A DNA stretch of 64,000 nt, from positions 30,035,001 to 30,099,000 of the forward strand of contig NC_080568.1 of NCBI RefSeq assembly GCF_030253575.1, read 5' to 3'. The stretch's first letter is position 1. Every line of letters starts with the position of its first letter. The notes under the pieces were generated by a model that was given only the letters and a program-made list of their open reading frames with translations, ran no database searches and was not told where the DNA came from. The stretch is from Rhododendron vialii (lineage: Eukaryota > Streptophyta > Magnoliopsida > Ericales > Ericaceae). Shown one piece after another: positions 52,824-64,000 of this stretch. Made by a program: the position numbers and the translations under genes.

Positions 52824-54945
52824 TTGCACATCTCCTGAAGGAATTATTACCATTTATAGCTATCGGTATTGGCCTCCTCTCTTGCCCTATAGATGGAATC
52901 TCTTGCATTCTTTCAGGCCAGTCTGAATTCAATCTCCGGGCAAGATCCTCCACCTCCCTGAGTAGGGGTGACAAAAAAACACGACAAAGATAAAGTCACA
53001 GACTCACAACAGTATATGAATGTGTAAAGTAAATATTTATATTTATTTTTCATTCACTTCAACCACATAAGAAAGCTGATTTAGGTTATGAAGTCCTTTG
53101 AATGAATAAGGCTTAAGGCACAACATAACAGAAAAGGAATGATAGAAGGGCACTAACCAAGGTATTGGGATCAAAGGCTTCCTGTGGTTGGTTTGATTAA
53201 TTGACTTAAGATTTGACTTTGTTATTAGTATTTTCTAACAAGCCAATGTTGCAACAGGAAACACAGAAAATCCACCTATGCTGGCATGGTAAGATAATTT
53301 TAAATTCAACATTCAACTCATGTACCATGCGGAAATCATCCCAGCCTTCACCAAACTCATGATTAACTATCTCAACTGGCATGGCCAAGCCTTAAATTTG
53401 TGCCTCAACACAATCCACACACTCGAACCATTGGCAGGAAAATATTGCCGAATGCCTCATGGAAATCTCCGGAAACAATAGGAAACTGTAATTTTGCACC
53501 CAACAGTACAACATGAATTAAAATGGAGCACAAGTAACCGGATCAACAAAGAATATACCTCATCATGATTAGCAGGAGAAACATACTTTAAGTACCAGCA
53601 ATGACCCACACCTATATGCAAATGTTACATAAACAACAATCAGGAAAATATAAAAGCAACTTTGCTAGTAATTATGCATTAATTGGAATCATTAAACATT
53701 AAACAAATAAGAACAAACATAACAGACATCCGTGGTAAGTAAATCTAGGAAATTATAATCCAGCTTTACCTTCTTCACTGTACCCTACAAATGAATGGTA
53801 CACAATGCCATCTAACCACGCACCCAGTTGGCAGCTAAAATTCCATTCAACCACAGTACCCAAAGGTAAAATCTCACGGTAATCTCCCAAGAAATAGACA
53901 AAAGGTTTATAGGTCATGTGGTTTCTTCTCACCTCCAGCAGTTTCCAGATAAAAAAGGGCTGCCCATGAAGACAAGCGAGAGGCATTGTCAACATGAACC
54001 CAATAGACAAATGGAACATGCACCACCATTTTGCAACAGACGAATGGAACTTAAAATCAGGCAGAACACATGCAGACAATATCAACATTATATATGATGT
54101 ACATACATTTCCCAGCATTTTGTCCCAATTCAGAGCGAACCAAAGAAAATGCAATTTCCATGTGAGCAGCTAAGTCACAACAAAGAAGAAACCAAAACGC
54201 ACCTTGTCATAAAAAAATTAAAAAAAAAAGTAACCAGCAAGCACCACATGGAGACCCAAAATATTCTCAAACACAAACAGTAAACGCGACCCACCAAAAG
54301 GTGCACCTTTTCCACAGCCAAAATCGAGGAAGGGGGAAAAAAAGGGGGCGGGAGAGGACAGTTGATCCAAACTAAAACTGAACCTGGTAATAGCCTAGTT
54401 GGTACAAACCATGACTGATGCATCAATTTAAATGCAACAAATTCTGCACTGACAACATGACTGATGTATCGTAGTAAAAAAAATCCTGTAAAACTAAAAC
54501 CCACAGATGAAGGATTGTTATCAGTAACAATGATCATTTAGATTTATCATAGTCCCATAAGAACAGATACATGAGTATTATTTATGGGCATCTACGGGCC
54601 ATTGATTTTATTTAAGTTTCATTCCAAATGGGTTGGGCCCAGTTGTTTTTAAAGCTCATTCAAAACCCACTATCCAAACGAAACCCTAATACGCCGATTC
54701 GGCCACTATCCAGTTCCCACAAATCGAAACCCACTCCCAGAAATTACTACTAAACCCAACAATCCACCAATCGAAACCCACGCAGATGAAGAACTTACCA
54801 GCGACGACCATGATTTCTGACAACGAAGATCTTTGCTGGAGGCTCTAACTGGGCTAAGCTTCGCCGGAGCAAACGAAGACGACGGCAACGCAGCAGCTTT
54901 GGAGGCGGAGAGGGATAGAAAGCGAGAGCTATAGTAGCCCGTCAC
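52824..54945 (-). CDS. Unresolved minus-strand gene with transit-peptide-like first exon
   Basis: Exon 1, 54799-54945, begins MTGYYSSRFLSLSASKAAAL, rich in Ser/Ala/Arg and poor in acid, and ends at a good GTAAGT donor. Its 5' flank carries a CT microsatellite, like other genes here. A second credible exon is 52824-52957 (acceptor CTCAG), reading EVEDLARRLNSDWPERMQEI and then PSIGQERRPIPIAINGN. The phases do not join directly, so at least one exon between them (53.0-54.7 kb) is missing from my model. Organelle targeting is inferred from composition only. I do not recognise the protein; treat the span as a locus, not a finished CDS. Confidence 0.4.
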
Positions 54946-55099
54946 GCCCAGCGAGCAACTGTAGCAAAGGGGGGAAGCGGAGACGACGTCGACGCTGCTG
55001 GGTTCCGTTTCCAGCTTCGCCTATCGAAAAAACGCCCAGAGGAAGAGAAGGAGAGGGGGTGAGGCCACGTTCGTTCTCCCATCTCTCTGTCATCCGTGA

Positions 55100-55135
<36 letters not shown>

Positions 55136-55330
55136 AACCAGAGTAAGATGAGATAAGAGAAGGAGAGGAGGTGAGGCAATTACGTGGCAGGTTTGAGTTT
55201 TGATTGGGCCACTGGTAATATGGTAGAAATTAAAGGGCAAATTGGTCCCAAATTGAAAATTGTCCTCCGAAAAACTCCTTCTTTTTATATAGGAGGAGGA
55301 CAATATCGCACATTTGGAAACCGAAAAGTA
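54946..55330. other. 5' flank of the 54945 gene
   Basis: GC-richer leader/promoter DNA with the CT microsatellite at 55102-55134, then AT-rich sequence leading into a MITE. Confidence 0.45.
55102..55134. repeat. (CT)n microsatellite
   Basis: About 16 CT units upstream of the minus-strand gene at 54945. Confidence 0.9.
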
Positions 55331-55486
55331 AATTTGGAAACCAAATATCTAAAAATGACAATGGGTCCTTCTAAAATTCTTCCATATAGTTCAAAAAATT
55401 GAAAAAAAGTGAAGATAATTAACAAAATTTCTCCGCAATATAGAGATCTGGAGTATTATAGATTATAGAATTTGGTTGGAGTTGCT
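55330..55486 (-). repeat. GAGCAACTCTAACC-type MITE, inverted relative to 37731
   Basis: Ends GGTTGGAGTTGCTCTTA. Its reverse complement aligns with 37731-37892, for example TTTTTCAA.TTTTTGAACT..ATGG. Confidence 0.55.
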
Positions 55487-56760
55487 CTTAGGGGTCATCA
55501 TCCACTCATGTGACTGTATGATCCTGGTTTAGGCTTTGTGGTCTTCCTTTATATGGTCATAACTTTAATCGTGTTTTGATTTCGTCGAGAATATCAATTG
55601 CGTTACTGCTTTGATTGGATATCGATCGGTCCAAAATCCCACACAACGACACGCATTTTGAGATATAAATGGTTTTTTCTAAACTGAAACGATATTTGTA
55701 CCAAATGTCTTGGATATTCGCAGAATGAGAATGTAGAGGGTCCGTAATTTTTTGTTGTTGTTGTAACGGAGGAACAACCTTACAGCTAGATCACCATATG
55801 GACCCGATTGTGCAATCCAAATCTCTGGAGGAGCTAGCGTGGTCACACCAGTCACAACCTCCACTTACTTCAGGATACTCATCTGATGGGAAACGAACTA
55901 GACCTGTTAGACTTGTCTCACATTGCTCATCTAAGTCACCCAAACTTGGTTAATATATTCTAGAGGTTACTCCACCTATTGCCAATTGGTTTTAGGTTGG
56001 AATCCTCCAAGAAATTTAACATGGTATCAGAGCTAGGTCTTGGGTGGCTGCACATCGTGTGGTCCAGTCTCCATCGCCCGAGTCAACTCATCAATTCATA
56101 CCTCCACGTGCATCCGGGTTGCACGTGAGGGGTCGCCCGAGTCAAATCTCCTGGTTTCCTCAATTCATACCTCCACGTGCATCCGGGCTGCACGTGAGGG
56201 GGAGTGTTAGACTTGTCCCACATTGCTCATCTAAGCCACCCAAACTTGGTTAATATATTCTAGAGGTTACTCCACCTATTGCCAATTGGTTTTAGGTTGG
56301 AACCCTCCAAGAAATTTAACAAGACCTTGAGGAATACGTACTCTCAAAGTCTGGGCGGACCACTGGGCAACCCCGTAGTTTGTTTTATGTAGTCACATGG
56401 TCTGAGTTCATATCCTCACCAATTTTTGCTCTGATTTCAAATGGGCCCTCCGCCGATGAATGGGTCCATAATTTGTTGTAGAGTATGAGATCATGGTGTA
56501 GTTGTAGAATTTTACCATGAAAAAGGTTTGGTCATGGTATATTGTTAGGCTGGTTGGCATTGTTGACGAGGTGAGTGGTAGAACGATGGTTGGGTGGAAC
56601 TTGGAACTTTACGTTTGATCTTGGAAATACATAACAAAATAAAACTAAAAGTTCAATGGACTACGTAAAAACAAAATAATAAAACCAAAATCTCATGTTT
56701 GAAACTTTCCGGGTACTATCGATCAAACAAAGAACAATGGGACAGTTTACTTTTTGTGGA
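55487..56760. repeat. Dispersed repeat copy B, interrupted by an insertion with a TRIM
   Basis: Homologous to copy A over about 55487-55760 and 56376-56760. The extra segment between (about 55761-56375) is absent from copy A and itself contains the TRIM at 55905. Its non-TRIM part (GGAGGAACAACCTTACAG ... CCACTGGGCAACCCCGTAG) is an unidentified insert. Confidence 0.8.
55905..56321 (+). mobile_element. Complete TRIM retrotransposon, 417 bp
   Basis: Two 117-bp LTRs (55905-56021 and 56205-56321), each TGTTAG...TTAACA, differ at about three positions. TGGTATCAGAGCTAGG, the initiator-tRNA-Met primer site, follows the 5' LTR with no gap. The purine tract GTGAGGGGGAG precedes the 3' LTR. AGACC is duplicated at both ends (55900-55904, 56322-56326). 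The 183-bp interior is non-coding and contains a duplicated TACCTCCACGTGCATCCGGG unit. Mobility would need foreign gag-pol. The high LTR identity suggests recent insertion. Confidence 0.95.
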
Positions 56761-57297
56761 ACTTTGCCCCATTTTTCTAATCGAACTAACTGCTAGTGGA
56801 TGTTGAATTTGTGGCACAAGGGCCAGAGATAAATTGAAATGCGCGTATGTTGATCCGAATACCTTGAATTATAAAAAAGAAACTTACTTTTGTATGATAT
56901 CTTGCATAGGGCGAAATTGTGTTGAAATTAATGTTTGAGTGGTAGGAGTACGTACTTAATTTACCGTAATAGTTCGTGATTGTTCTTTTATATGAAGCGG
57001 TATTTTTGTTAGTAAAAAAAAATAACGGAGATTGATATAATGAATGGTCTAAATACGAGCCACACCTTACGTAAACTAAAAGATCTACTTAGATAAATAT
57101 TGGTTGACAAAATCAAATTTTATGCCTGAATATTACTATAAATATGATAACAAGTAGAATTACATTCTATCCAAGTATGAGTTCCACTCAGATTTGAAAC
57201 ATCCAAGTGAGGTATTACTAAGCCGATCTTCACCAATGGAAGATCCTCTAGAGATCCCACCGCAGCTAAATAACTACAAAATAATGAAAAAGATATA
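56761..57297. other. Intergenic, no gene seen
   Basis: AT-rich, featureless to my reading, up to the Helitron start. Confidence 0.45.
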
Positions 57298-57956
57298 TCT
57301 ATACTACTTCTTTTAAAAGCACGAAGGTGTTTCCTACTTTTTGCCTTTCAAAAATGCCCCTTCAAAAAACTTAGTAATAACTGATCCACCCTAAATGGAA
57401 ATTAACGCCGCTTGAAAGCTCTCTGCACCGTTTTTACTTTGTGTTGTTTCCTAAAGACGCACTTTTCCAAAAATGAACCAACGGCAACTCCCATCTGCCA
57501 GACCTTTAAATTAAATTGAAGCAGTGTGTACGTCTCTCACGCCAACGCCTCTAGACTCAATTCGACTGAAGATCCCTCCGACGACTAGAATCTCTACGTC
57601 CGTCGTTGCCGACCACCTTGAATCTCTTCATGCTGCAGCTTCGGCTTCCATGTGGTACGCATTATTTCTCCTCCTTCTACGTCTATTCTCCTGGTAACTT
57701 CACTCCCTCTCTTTAACTGTCCAGAACATGAGACCATGGAATGTTGTCGTCAAATTTTCCTTCACAAAACATCCGCCGAAGATGTATCGTAACACCAGCC
57801 TTGGACAATCAGTCTTGTTCCGGTGAGGATTAGACCATAAGTTAGGTGTTCAATGGACGTATTACTGCAAGTTAGGTGTTCGATGTATTGCCTCTACGAG
57901 GATTAGACCACAAGTTATCGCAAAGTATGGATATCTTTGCGGTAAGGCCATAAGTT

Positions 57957-59530
57957 TGTTTCTCCACAAAAAGTGCAAAAACCAGATTGGCTTGAAATGC
58001 GCCGGCGTGCCAGGGCAGGATTGCTGCCCAAATTTGTATCAAGGCCTGGAAGCCTCAATCTGACTTCTAACTGGACGAAAGTGCACGGCCTAAGGGTGGA
58101 GACCGTGAGGAGGTTCGTGGTTTGCCTTTGCGGGATAAGGACTTAGTATTTCCTAATCGTGTGAAAAATGGAAAGAAAAATAGAACAAGACCTAAAACAG
58201 AATTTAAAGGACTTTATTAACGGTTTAACAAAGTCTGGTTACAAGGAAATGAAATAAAATCTAGGCTTGGCTAGATTGAGCGGGAAAGTAAAGATAATTG
58301 AAAGATAAATTGGGTAAGCCGTGGGCTTGATGGTCGTGGACCAAAAAATAGAAGATAATTGAAAAATAAATTTGCATAAGCCGAGGGCTTAATGGTCGGG
58401 AACCATTGCCAAGGCCTTTAATTCTGGTATTTATAAGCAATGCTTCCAAGCCTTGAGCTGCTTCCACAGGCCTTCATGCATGGCTGCCATGTGGCCTTCT
58501 AGCAGAGGCTTAGGCTTGAGCAGCTTCGAAATGCTCCAATGAGGGGTTGTTCTTTGACCAAAACGTGCTCTTCACTCCAAGAAAATGGCCAAGGCCTGAA
58601 AAATCCTCACTTTCTGCATAAGACTTTGTAAAAGAGCAAAAGGAATTTCAGCATCCAGGCCTTTGAGCTGCTTCAACACTCAAGCTACTGCTTGATTGGA
58701 CATCCTCTGGGCCCACCACTGCTGAAGACCAATACTTCTCCAGGCCTTCCTACCATTTTATTGGTCCTCTATCTCTTGTGGGCCCTTAAATCCTCTAATC
58801 TTGATTCCTTATGAAAGAAGAATTGAGAAACAAAAGATTAACCAGACCTGAGTGAGCTGCTTGTGTGCAGCTTGCTTAGGTCTGCATGAGTCATTCACCA
58901 ACAGCTCCAAGGGCTGCATGTACACCACCTGTCCCTGGCCTTGCATCATGCTGAAGAATGGGGTCCCACCAGTTCAGACATTGAGCTGCTTGTAAGCAAC
59001 TTACCTAGATCTGCCAAACAGTTTCTAGGCCTTTGAGCTGCTTGGGTGTATGGATGCTTGTAAAAAAGGGATATTTAGGCTCACTAAGGCAAAAAACGCA
59101 GGCCTAGTTAAGCTGCTTGTGAGCAGCTTGTGTGATGTTAGAGAGAACCTTCTAGGCCTTTGAGCTGCTTGTGAGCAGCTTGCTTCCCAAGCATGACTAA
59201 GTAGCTTATATGGCCTTCTTGACTTGGTCAGTTTTAAGTCTAAATAAATCCGAAAAACTGGGCCCAGACCTGAAAAATAAATCTTGGCCTTATTGGGCTA
59301 AATAGGCCTAAAAAACTAGGCCGAGCTTTGATTAGTTGGGCCAAGGCCTGAACCTAATTTGGGCTTTAACTCAATTGGGCCGAACAAGCCTAAGAATAGG
59401 CCCACTATATATTTGACCAAAGGCCTAAATCAATCGAGGCCTAATTCAACCAAGGCCCAAAATGTTATTTTGGGCCACTAATCCATTAAGAAATTCTTTT
59501 TTAGAATTTGGCCAAAAATGGGTGTAAACA
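57957..59530. mobile_element. Solo LTR, 1574 bp, inside the Helitron
   Basis: Begins TGTTTCTCC and ends GTGTAAACA (TGTTT/AAACA inverted tips), with AAGTT on both sides (57952-57956 and 59531-59535). No primer site, polypurine tract or internal domain is present, so it is an LTR-LTR recombination remnant. It is full of AGGCCT words and repeats of CTTTGAGCTGCTT(G)TGAGCAGCTTG. Confidence 0.72.
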
Positions 59531-59756
59531 AAGTTGAAACTGTTGAGTAGGATGTTAATGGATTCTGCTCCTATTTCTTCCTAATCAATGGATGGGGAAC
59601 CAAAAACTTCTCTCAAGTTTACCAATATCCAATGTGTGGTATCTCTTAGTGTATCGATGCTTGATTTCTATTTTACATACGCATGGTAATGTTATGGCCT
59701 TCTGGTCTGCGGCATTAAGGACCATTATCAACATCAAACTATTATGGAAGTTATCA

Positions 59757-60580
59757 ATCTTGGCTAATTTCTTTGGAGAAATCCCTGCAATGTTCAAAAT
59801 TGAAGAATGTTGTAGCCGCACAAGTTTCACCATATATTTGTTTTGATTGTCGGGTAAGATTTTGTAGGATCGATCATCGTGTGGTGCAAAACTGTTTGTC
59901 GCTTCGAAGAAATCAAACTAGAGAAATATTGTTATATGATCTAAACAAGCACATTTACGTATTTGTTCTACTTTAGATTTCTATTTCTATCGATACTTAA
60001 TTCTGATCCAGTCGTGGTTTAATTCTTTGAAGCTTTATTGGGTTAACTGGAAAAGCATCATTAGACTTTTCTTGGTGAGAGGAGGCACATGTTTTGTTCA
60101 GATAGGATTATGCATAATTCAGTTATCTGTTGAACAACTTATTTTGTGGCTCACGGTATGAGGGTGCGTCAATATATACTTGAAACTACTGTGTAAGTTA
60201 TCAATCCAGGCTATTTCCTTTGATCAAACCAATGAAATTTCAAAACCGAAGAATTTTTTATCGTTGCAAGTTTCGCATTTTATTTTCTTGATTCTCGGGT
60301 AGGATTTTCGGAAGCATCTCTAATTATGTGGTTCAGAACTTTTGGTCGCTGCATAGGAATCAAATTGGTGGAAGATAGTTAGCTAATCTAAACAAGCACA
60401 TTGGCTTATTGGTTCTACTTCGAATTTCTTCTTATAGTTAGTTCTGATTGGTTCCTAATTTAATTCTTTGAAGCTTTATTGGTTTACTGGCAAAGCCTCA
60501 TCAATCGGGCTTTTGTTTGTTGGAAGAGGTACGAATATATTGTTCAAATAGGGCTATGCATGATTCAGTTTTCTTTGCAA
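59757..60580. repeat. Diverged tandem duplication, about 430-bp unit x2, in the Helitron
   Basis: 59757-60150 and 60207-60580 share TCTAAACAAGCACATT, TTTAATTCTTTGAAGCTTTA and ATTCAGTT..CT blocks in the same order. Non-coding as far as I can read; possibly pieces of a captured gene's introns. Confidence 0.75.
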
Positions 60581-62200
60581 TGGCTTATTAGTACTTCTCT
60601 TTTCCCGTAAGATTTTGAGCTAACTATTACTAGATCTCAAAACTCTAAATATGTTTATTCATTTCATGCCTTTTTCTTTCTCCTGTACTCTTCTATGCTA
60701 CTTTGCATATTCATTTGTGTTGTTTAGTAAAAGGAAAATGCAATGTAATACACAGCAGTGTCCACGTGAGGATCGGAACTGCAGCAGTAATGATATTTTC
60801 CGCAATTAATAGCAGCCAATAGCAGTGTTCATTTTTTGGTTCCTCATCTCCATCCATTGATGAATAATTCTCGTCGGTTTAACGAGTTCCTCTTACATGA
60901 TTATTCATTGTGATCTTTTTGCTTTGGTATCGGTGCAAGATCCAATTACTTAAAAGTATTGGAATGACACTCAATTCTCTGGATATATTATGTTTCATTT
61001 TTTTCCTTTGTGTTGCATGATGAACAATTGCTTCAATTTGTTTTGCACTATGTTTTGAAGACTATTCAAATGCAATGTGGAGGGAAAAAAATGCAATGTG
61101 GTTAGAATTTGAAGGCATACCAATTTGACCCCACAAATTCGAGATAAGAAAATGGAGGTTCCTTTACTCTTTTTGGAGGAAAAAAAATGCTTCGAGTAAC
61201 CTAAATCGGGACGCAGGTAAAAATGGAAGGCCAGTGTTGTATACTCATTGGGTTCTGTGGTTCTTGATATATCTTTTGTAGGAGAGAAGCTTTGGCATTC
61301 TTGATGCTCACAGCGAAGTTCTTGTTGACATCTTTAGGTGCCTGTAAATCTAAGCAATGGAAGGAAGAAAGGCTTTTTTTTCTTCCATTGGATTTTGAAG
61401 TTGCTTTATGCCTGGATGATTACTGCTCTTACAATAACTTGCTGAGTGCAATTGGCACATTCATGGGTTTTGTTGCATTCAATATGAACTTGAATACTCT
61501 TGTATAAAATGTTGTCCCGCTACTTATATGGTTTTGATGTGCTGGTTTGGGAATCATTCAAGTAGACAATGTACCCTTCATCAATACTCTTCTTGTCTAT
61601 AACATTGGATGAAACCAATGTATCTGCTGGAAATATATCTGTTGGGACTATCATGAATTAAAAGGAATTCTGTGCAACTGTTTACTTGTGATCTTAAACT
61701 AAGGATTGAGCTATATCTTGCTGTGAAGGATACTGATTCTCTGGAATTTCTGTGCTGGTATCTCTATTTCATCTGATGATGCTCTGACTGCTATTGGATC
61801 TAATTTGCTATGTTGTTTCTTCTCATGCCGTTGGATGCTTCGTCTGTTATGAAGTGGAGAAGCTATAAAGCTGGATATCTTAAATGTTTGAAGTTACTTC
61901 TAAGTTAGAATTTTACAGCTGGTCTCGCCTTTCTCTTAAGGTTGAGTAGCGGAGATGTGGGCATCATTGTTCTTAGGCTCATTCAATTTCTATTGAATGA
62001 AGTCTCTTCTTCTTTCTTCTCTTTCTTTTATAGGCCTATTGTGGTATCTCATCCGCTGTGGTCCATATTTGGTCTCCTCTCGATGTACCCTTGGTCAAGT
62101 TCTAATAAAATTTTGTTGTCTATCAAACAAAATATTGGATGAAACCAGTCACCACTTGCTTCTATTGATCTAATTCAAAAATCTTGTAGGCACTAAATTA
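60581..62200. other. Helitron 3' half, no supported gene
   Basis: A 71-codon ORF at 61292-61507 has a hydrophobic tail but no recognised domain. TTGGATGAAACCA.T words recur near 61608 and 62133. Confidence 0.4.
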
Positions 62201-62269
62201 GGATTTTTCCAAAGTAGAAAACCATTTAATGGGATGAACGTCACGTGCAAAGCACGTGCTATTTACTAG

Positions 62270-63919
62270 TGGCGTAAAAAGAGTAAAAAAAAAACTCTCT
62301 TGTTAGATATCTCCGAATGAAACAAAAACTCGGTCTTGGCTACTTCTCAACGAACAACTCCTCCATTTACCATCTCACAAGAGGAGATTAGAAAATAGAG
62401 TGGGAGAATTCCATAACTAATAGTATCATGATCATCCCCTCCTGCAGTGGCCTATGGTTTTCGAGTTCTTACTTATGCCAGTTTCGTAATTTGTAAACGA
62501 ATTTCTAACCTGTGATCTCGTTTTCTGCATTATCTATTTGTATTTTTTTTTTTATACTTTATTGATATTGAATTCTGTCAGAAAAAAAACGCATAGACCA
62601 CCTCACATCGGAAATTCACCTAGGATTTTAAAACTGTGTGCCGGCCCTTAAAATAAGACCGAACGTGGTAGATATTATCGACTAAATTTTTAATTAAATC
62701 ATTCATGCATTACAAAAATGGTCAATGCATAGTTATGCCAATTTTGAATTACAAAAATGTTTTTTTTTTAATCTCTGTGTGATATGCTAATCAAAGCCCA
62801 TTTTTACACATGTCAATGCCAGCCATTTCTTTCTTTTTTTTGTGGAATCAGACAATGCTATTTCAAAAAAAAAAAAAAAAGAAGAAGAGGGGAGACAATA
62901 CGATGCTTCCATGTGGCCTTCCCGAATTACTCGACTTCTCAAACAAGTAGGGTTGCAAACTAATCAAGCCAAGCCAACTCTAACTTTGAAGTGTTCAAGG
63001 CTTCAAGCTTAGCTTGTTCAAAATTTAGTAAGTTCTTCGAGCAGGAATCCTAGGGCCTAGCTTAAGCTCAACTCAGCTCCTTTTTTGATGTTTGAGGTGT
63101 TTGAATTCTTTGAAGGAGGGCAAGAGGGTAATTTCACATACCAACTCACCTAGGCAATTGCCGGACCTCAATTAACGAACTGAGTATTTTTAATGACCCA
63201 AGATTTTATAAAAGAAAAACTCATTATGCTTCTATTTAATTGATATATAAATTGATTCATACAGTATTATACTTACAAAAATGTTTTGAATTTTTTTGAC
63301 CTAATCACACAATTCACATTATTGAGTTCGCTTGTCAACCCGAATCTGGAAGGGATCCCTATATATTGTCCGTTGAAACCAGTTCAAAATTTGAACCGAA
63401 AATATTCAGTCCCGTCAATACAAAAAAAAAGTGGCGATTTCATTGTTCTGTCAATCTCACCCTTCGTCTCAGCAATCAATTGTCTAGATTTTAAAAGACA
63501 TTTAAAAATCCAAACTGTCAAAAACACTTTTAGACGATAAAATTGAGTGCGGTGAGAAAAGCGGTAAAAAAAAGTGGAGTGGGTGTAGACTTTTCGAAAA
63601 TACAAAGAAGTCGTCATAAGCAGTCAGTCAATGGTAATAACGAAATTCGTCAGTCAATGGTAATAAGGAAATTTCCTAATCGAACCAGGGTTTATCCGTC
63701 CCGTCCCCCCCCCTTCAAATTTTCGTTTTCAAAAAACTCCACCAAAAACTTTCGATCACTCCGCCAAACCTTCTCCAACTGTAGCATTCAACTCTCGTCT
63801 CTTTCCTTCCAACTTCACTCACCTCTTCTCCGTGACCCCCCCCTCTCTCTCTCTCTCTGAAGCAATGACAAACTTCAAACCCTAATCTGTATCTACCTGT
63901 ACGACACTCACACATCGCG
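62270..63919. other. Intergenic and 5' leader of the right-edge gene
   Basis: AT-rich to about 63540. A GCTTAGCTTGTTC-type repeat relic lies at 62965-63085. TCAGTCAATGGTAATAA is tandemly repeated at about 63626-63668. The last 200 bp are CT/CCT-rich with a CT run at 63839-63859, typical of a plant 5' UTR. Confidence 0.45.
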
Positions 63920-64000
63920 ATGGCCACGTCGGCGTTCAAATCAACCACGAGTCGGACACCAATCGGGGCCGCACCGGCCACCGACGTCTCCGGCTCCTCA
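63920..64000 (+). CDS. First 27 codons of an unidentified plant gene
   Basis: After a CT-rich leader an ATG in fair context (GCGATGGCC) opens MATSAFKSTTSRTPIGAAPA and runs, GC-rich, off the window. The N-terminus is Ser/Thr/Arg-rich and acid-poor. I have an impression of plant proteins beginning MAT-FKSTTKRTPIG, but cannot name a function. The overlapping minus-strand ORF (63715-63981) is judged a shadow. Confidence 0.5.
   Translation, partial: MATSAFKSTTSRTPIGAAPATDVSGSS

Larger units (their letters stand above)
57298..62269 (+). mobile_element. Non-autonomous Helitron, 4.97 kb
   Basis: Starts TCTATACTACTTCTTTTAAA after an A, a common plant Helitron 5' end. It ends CTAG before a T, preceded by the hairpin CACGTGC-AAA-GCACGTG and CTATTTA. 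No RepHel ORF is visible. It contains a GC-rich 5' block (57530-57700), a solo LTR, and a roughly 430-bp tandem duplication. The 5' and 3' ends were paired because they have the same orientation and no other ends lie between; that pairing is inference. Confidence 0.72.

Noticed and set aside
63715..63981. 88-codon minus-strand ORF at the right edge
   Set aside because: Opposite a typical CT-rich leader and ATG context; judged a shadow of the plus-strand gene start.

Overview
This window is nuclear DNA of a flowering plant, most likely a woody eudicot. Genes have many short exons with GT-AG introns, are spaced several kb apart, and sit among AT-rich DNA packed with plant-type transposons: Stowaway-, Tourist- and hAT-like MITEs, MULEs, Helitrons and TRIM retrotransposons. 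Species cannot be fixed from sequence alone. No CRISPR, operon, rRNA gene or canonical tRNA gene was seen.

Four host genes are well supported and their splice frames close exactly. (1) ELP3, the Elongator radical-SAM/acetyltransferase subunit, minus strand, 1-4028, first 459 codons, running off the left edge. (2) A plastid NDPK2-type nucleoside diphosphate kinase, minus strand, 11544-15154, seven exons. (3) Cytosolic GAPDH (GAPC type), plus strand, 32420-36255, twelve exons. (4) A NIN-like protein (RWP-RK plus PB1), plus strand, 42297-48038, four exons, with a 98-codon in-frame tandem duplication and an altered RWPxRK motif. Weaker host calls are a 62-aa conserved-looking small protein (19857-20045, minus), a 37-aa membrane ORF (17684-17797, minus), a transit-peptide-like first exon with scattered candidate exons (about 51.6-54.95 kb, minus) and the first 27 codons of a gene leaving on the right (63920-64000, plus). 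Two decayed gene pieces are a TRICHOME BIREFRINGENCE-LIKE C-terminal fragment (5264-5506) and a Pol IV largest-subunit (NRPD1) fragment (about 50.99-51.60 kb, minus).

The most striking object is a complete 5.1-kb Mutator-like element at 24736-29834. It is bounded by an 11-bp direct repeat and by C-rich/G-rich inverted ends, and it carries an uninterrupted three-exon gene for an 883-aa protein: FAR1/WRKY-GCM1-like zinc finger, DDE transposase, SWIM finger, Arg-Gly-rich linker and an OTU-type cysteine protease domain with its Cys and His present. It looks autonomous.

Other mobile DNA was delimited by termini and target-site duplications: a 1.5-kb non-autonomous MULE (8747-10253, 9-bp TSD) containing a hAT-like element (8-bp TSD), which contains a Stowaway-like MITE and a tRNA-like SINE head; two TRIMs (4477-4824, TSD ATTAT; 55905-56321, TSD AGACC); a 4.97-kb Helitron (57298-62269) containing a 1.57-kb solo LTR (57957-59530, TSD AAGTT); a 184-bp mini-Helitron (7064-7247) and a third Helitron 3' end (49194). 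Two long foldback elements lie side by side just upstream of the NLP gene (40304-40678 and 41443-41823). A dispersed repeat occurs near 37.9-39.3 kb and again near 55.5-56.8 kb, each copy broken by different insertions.
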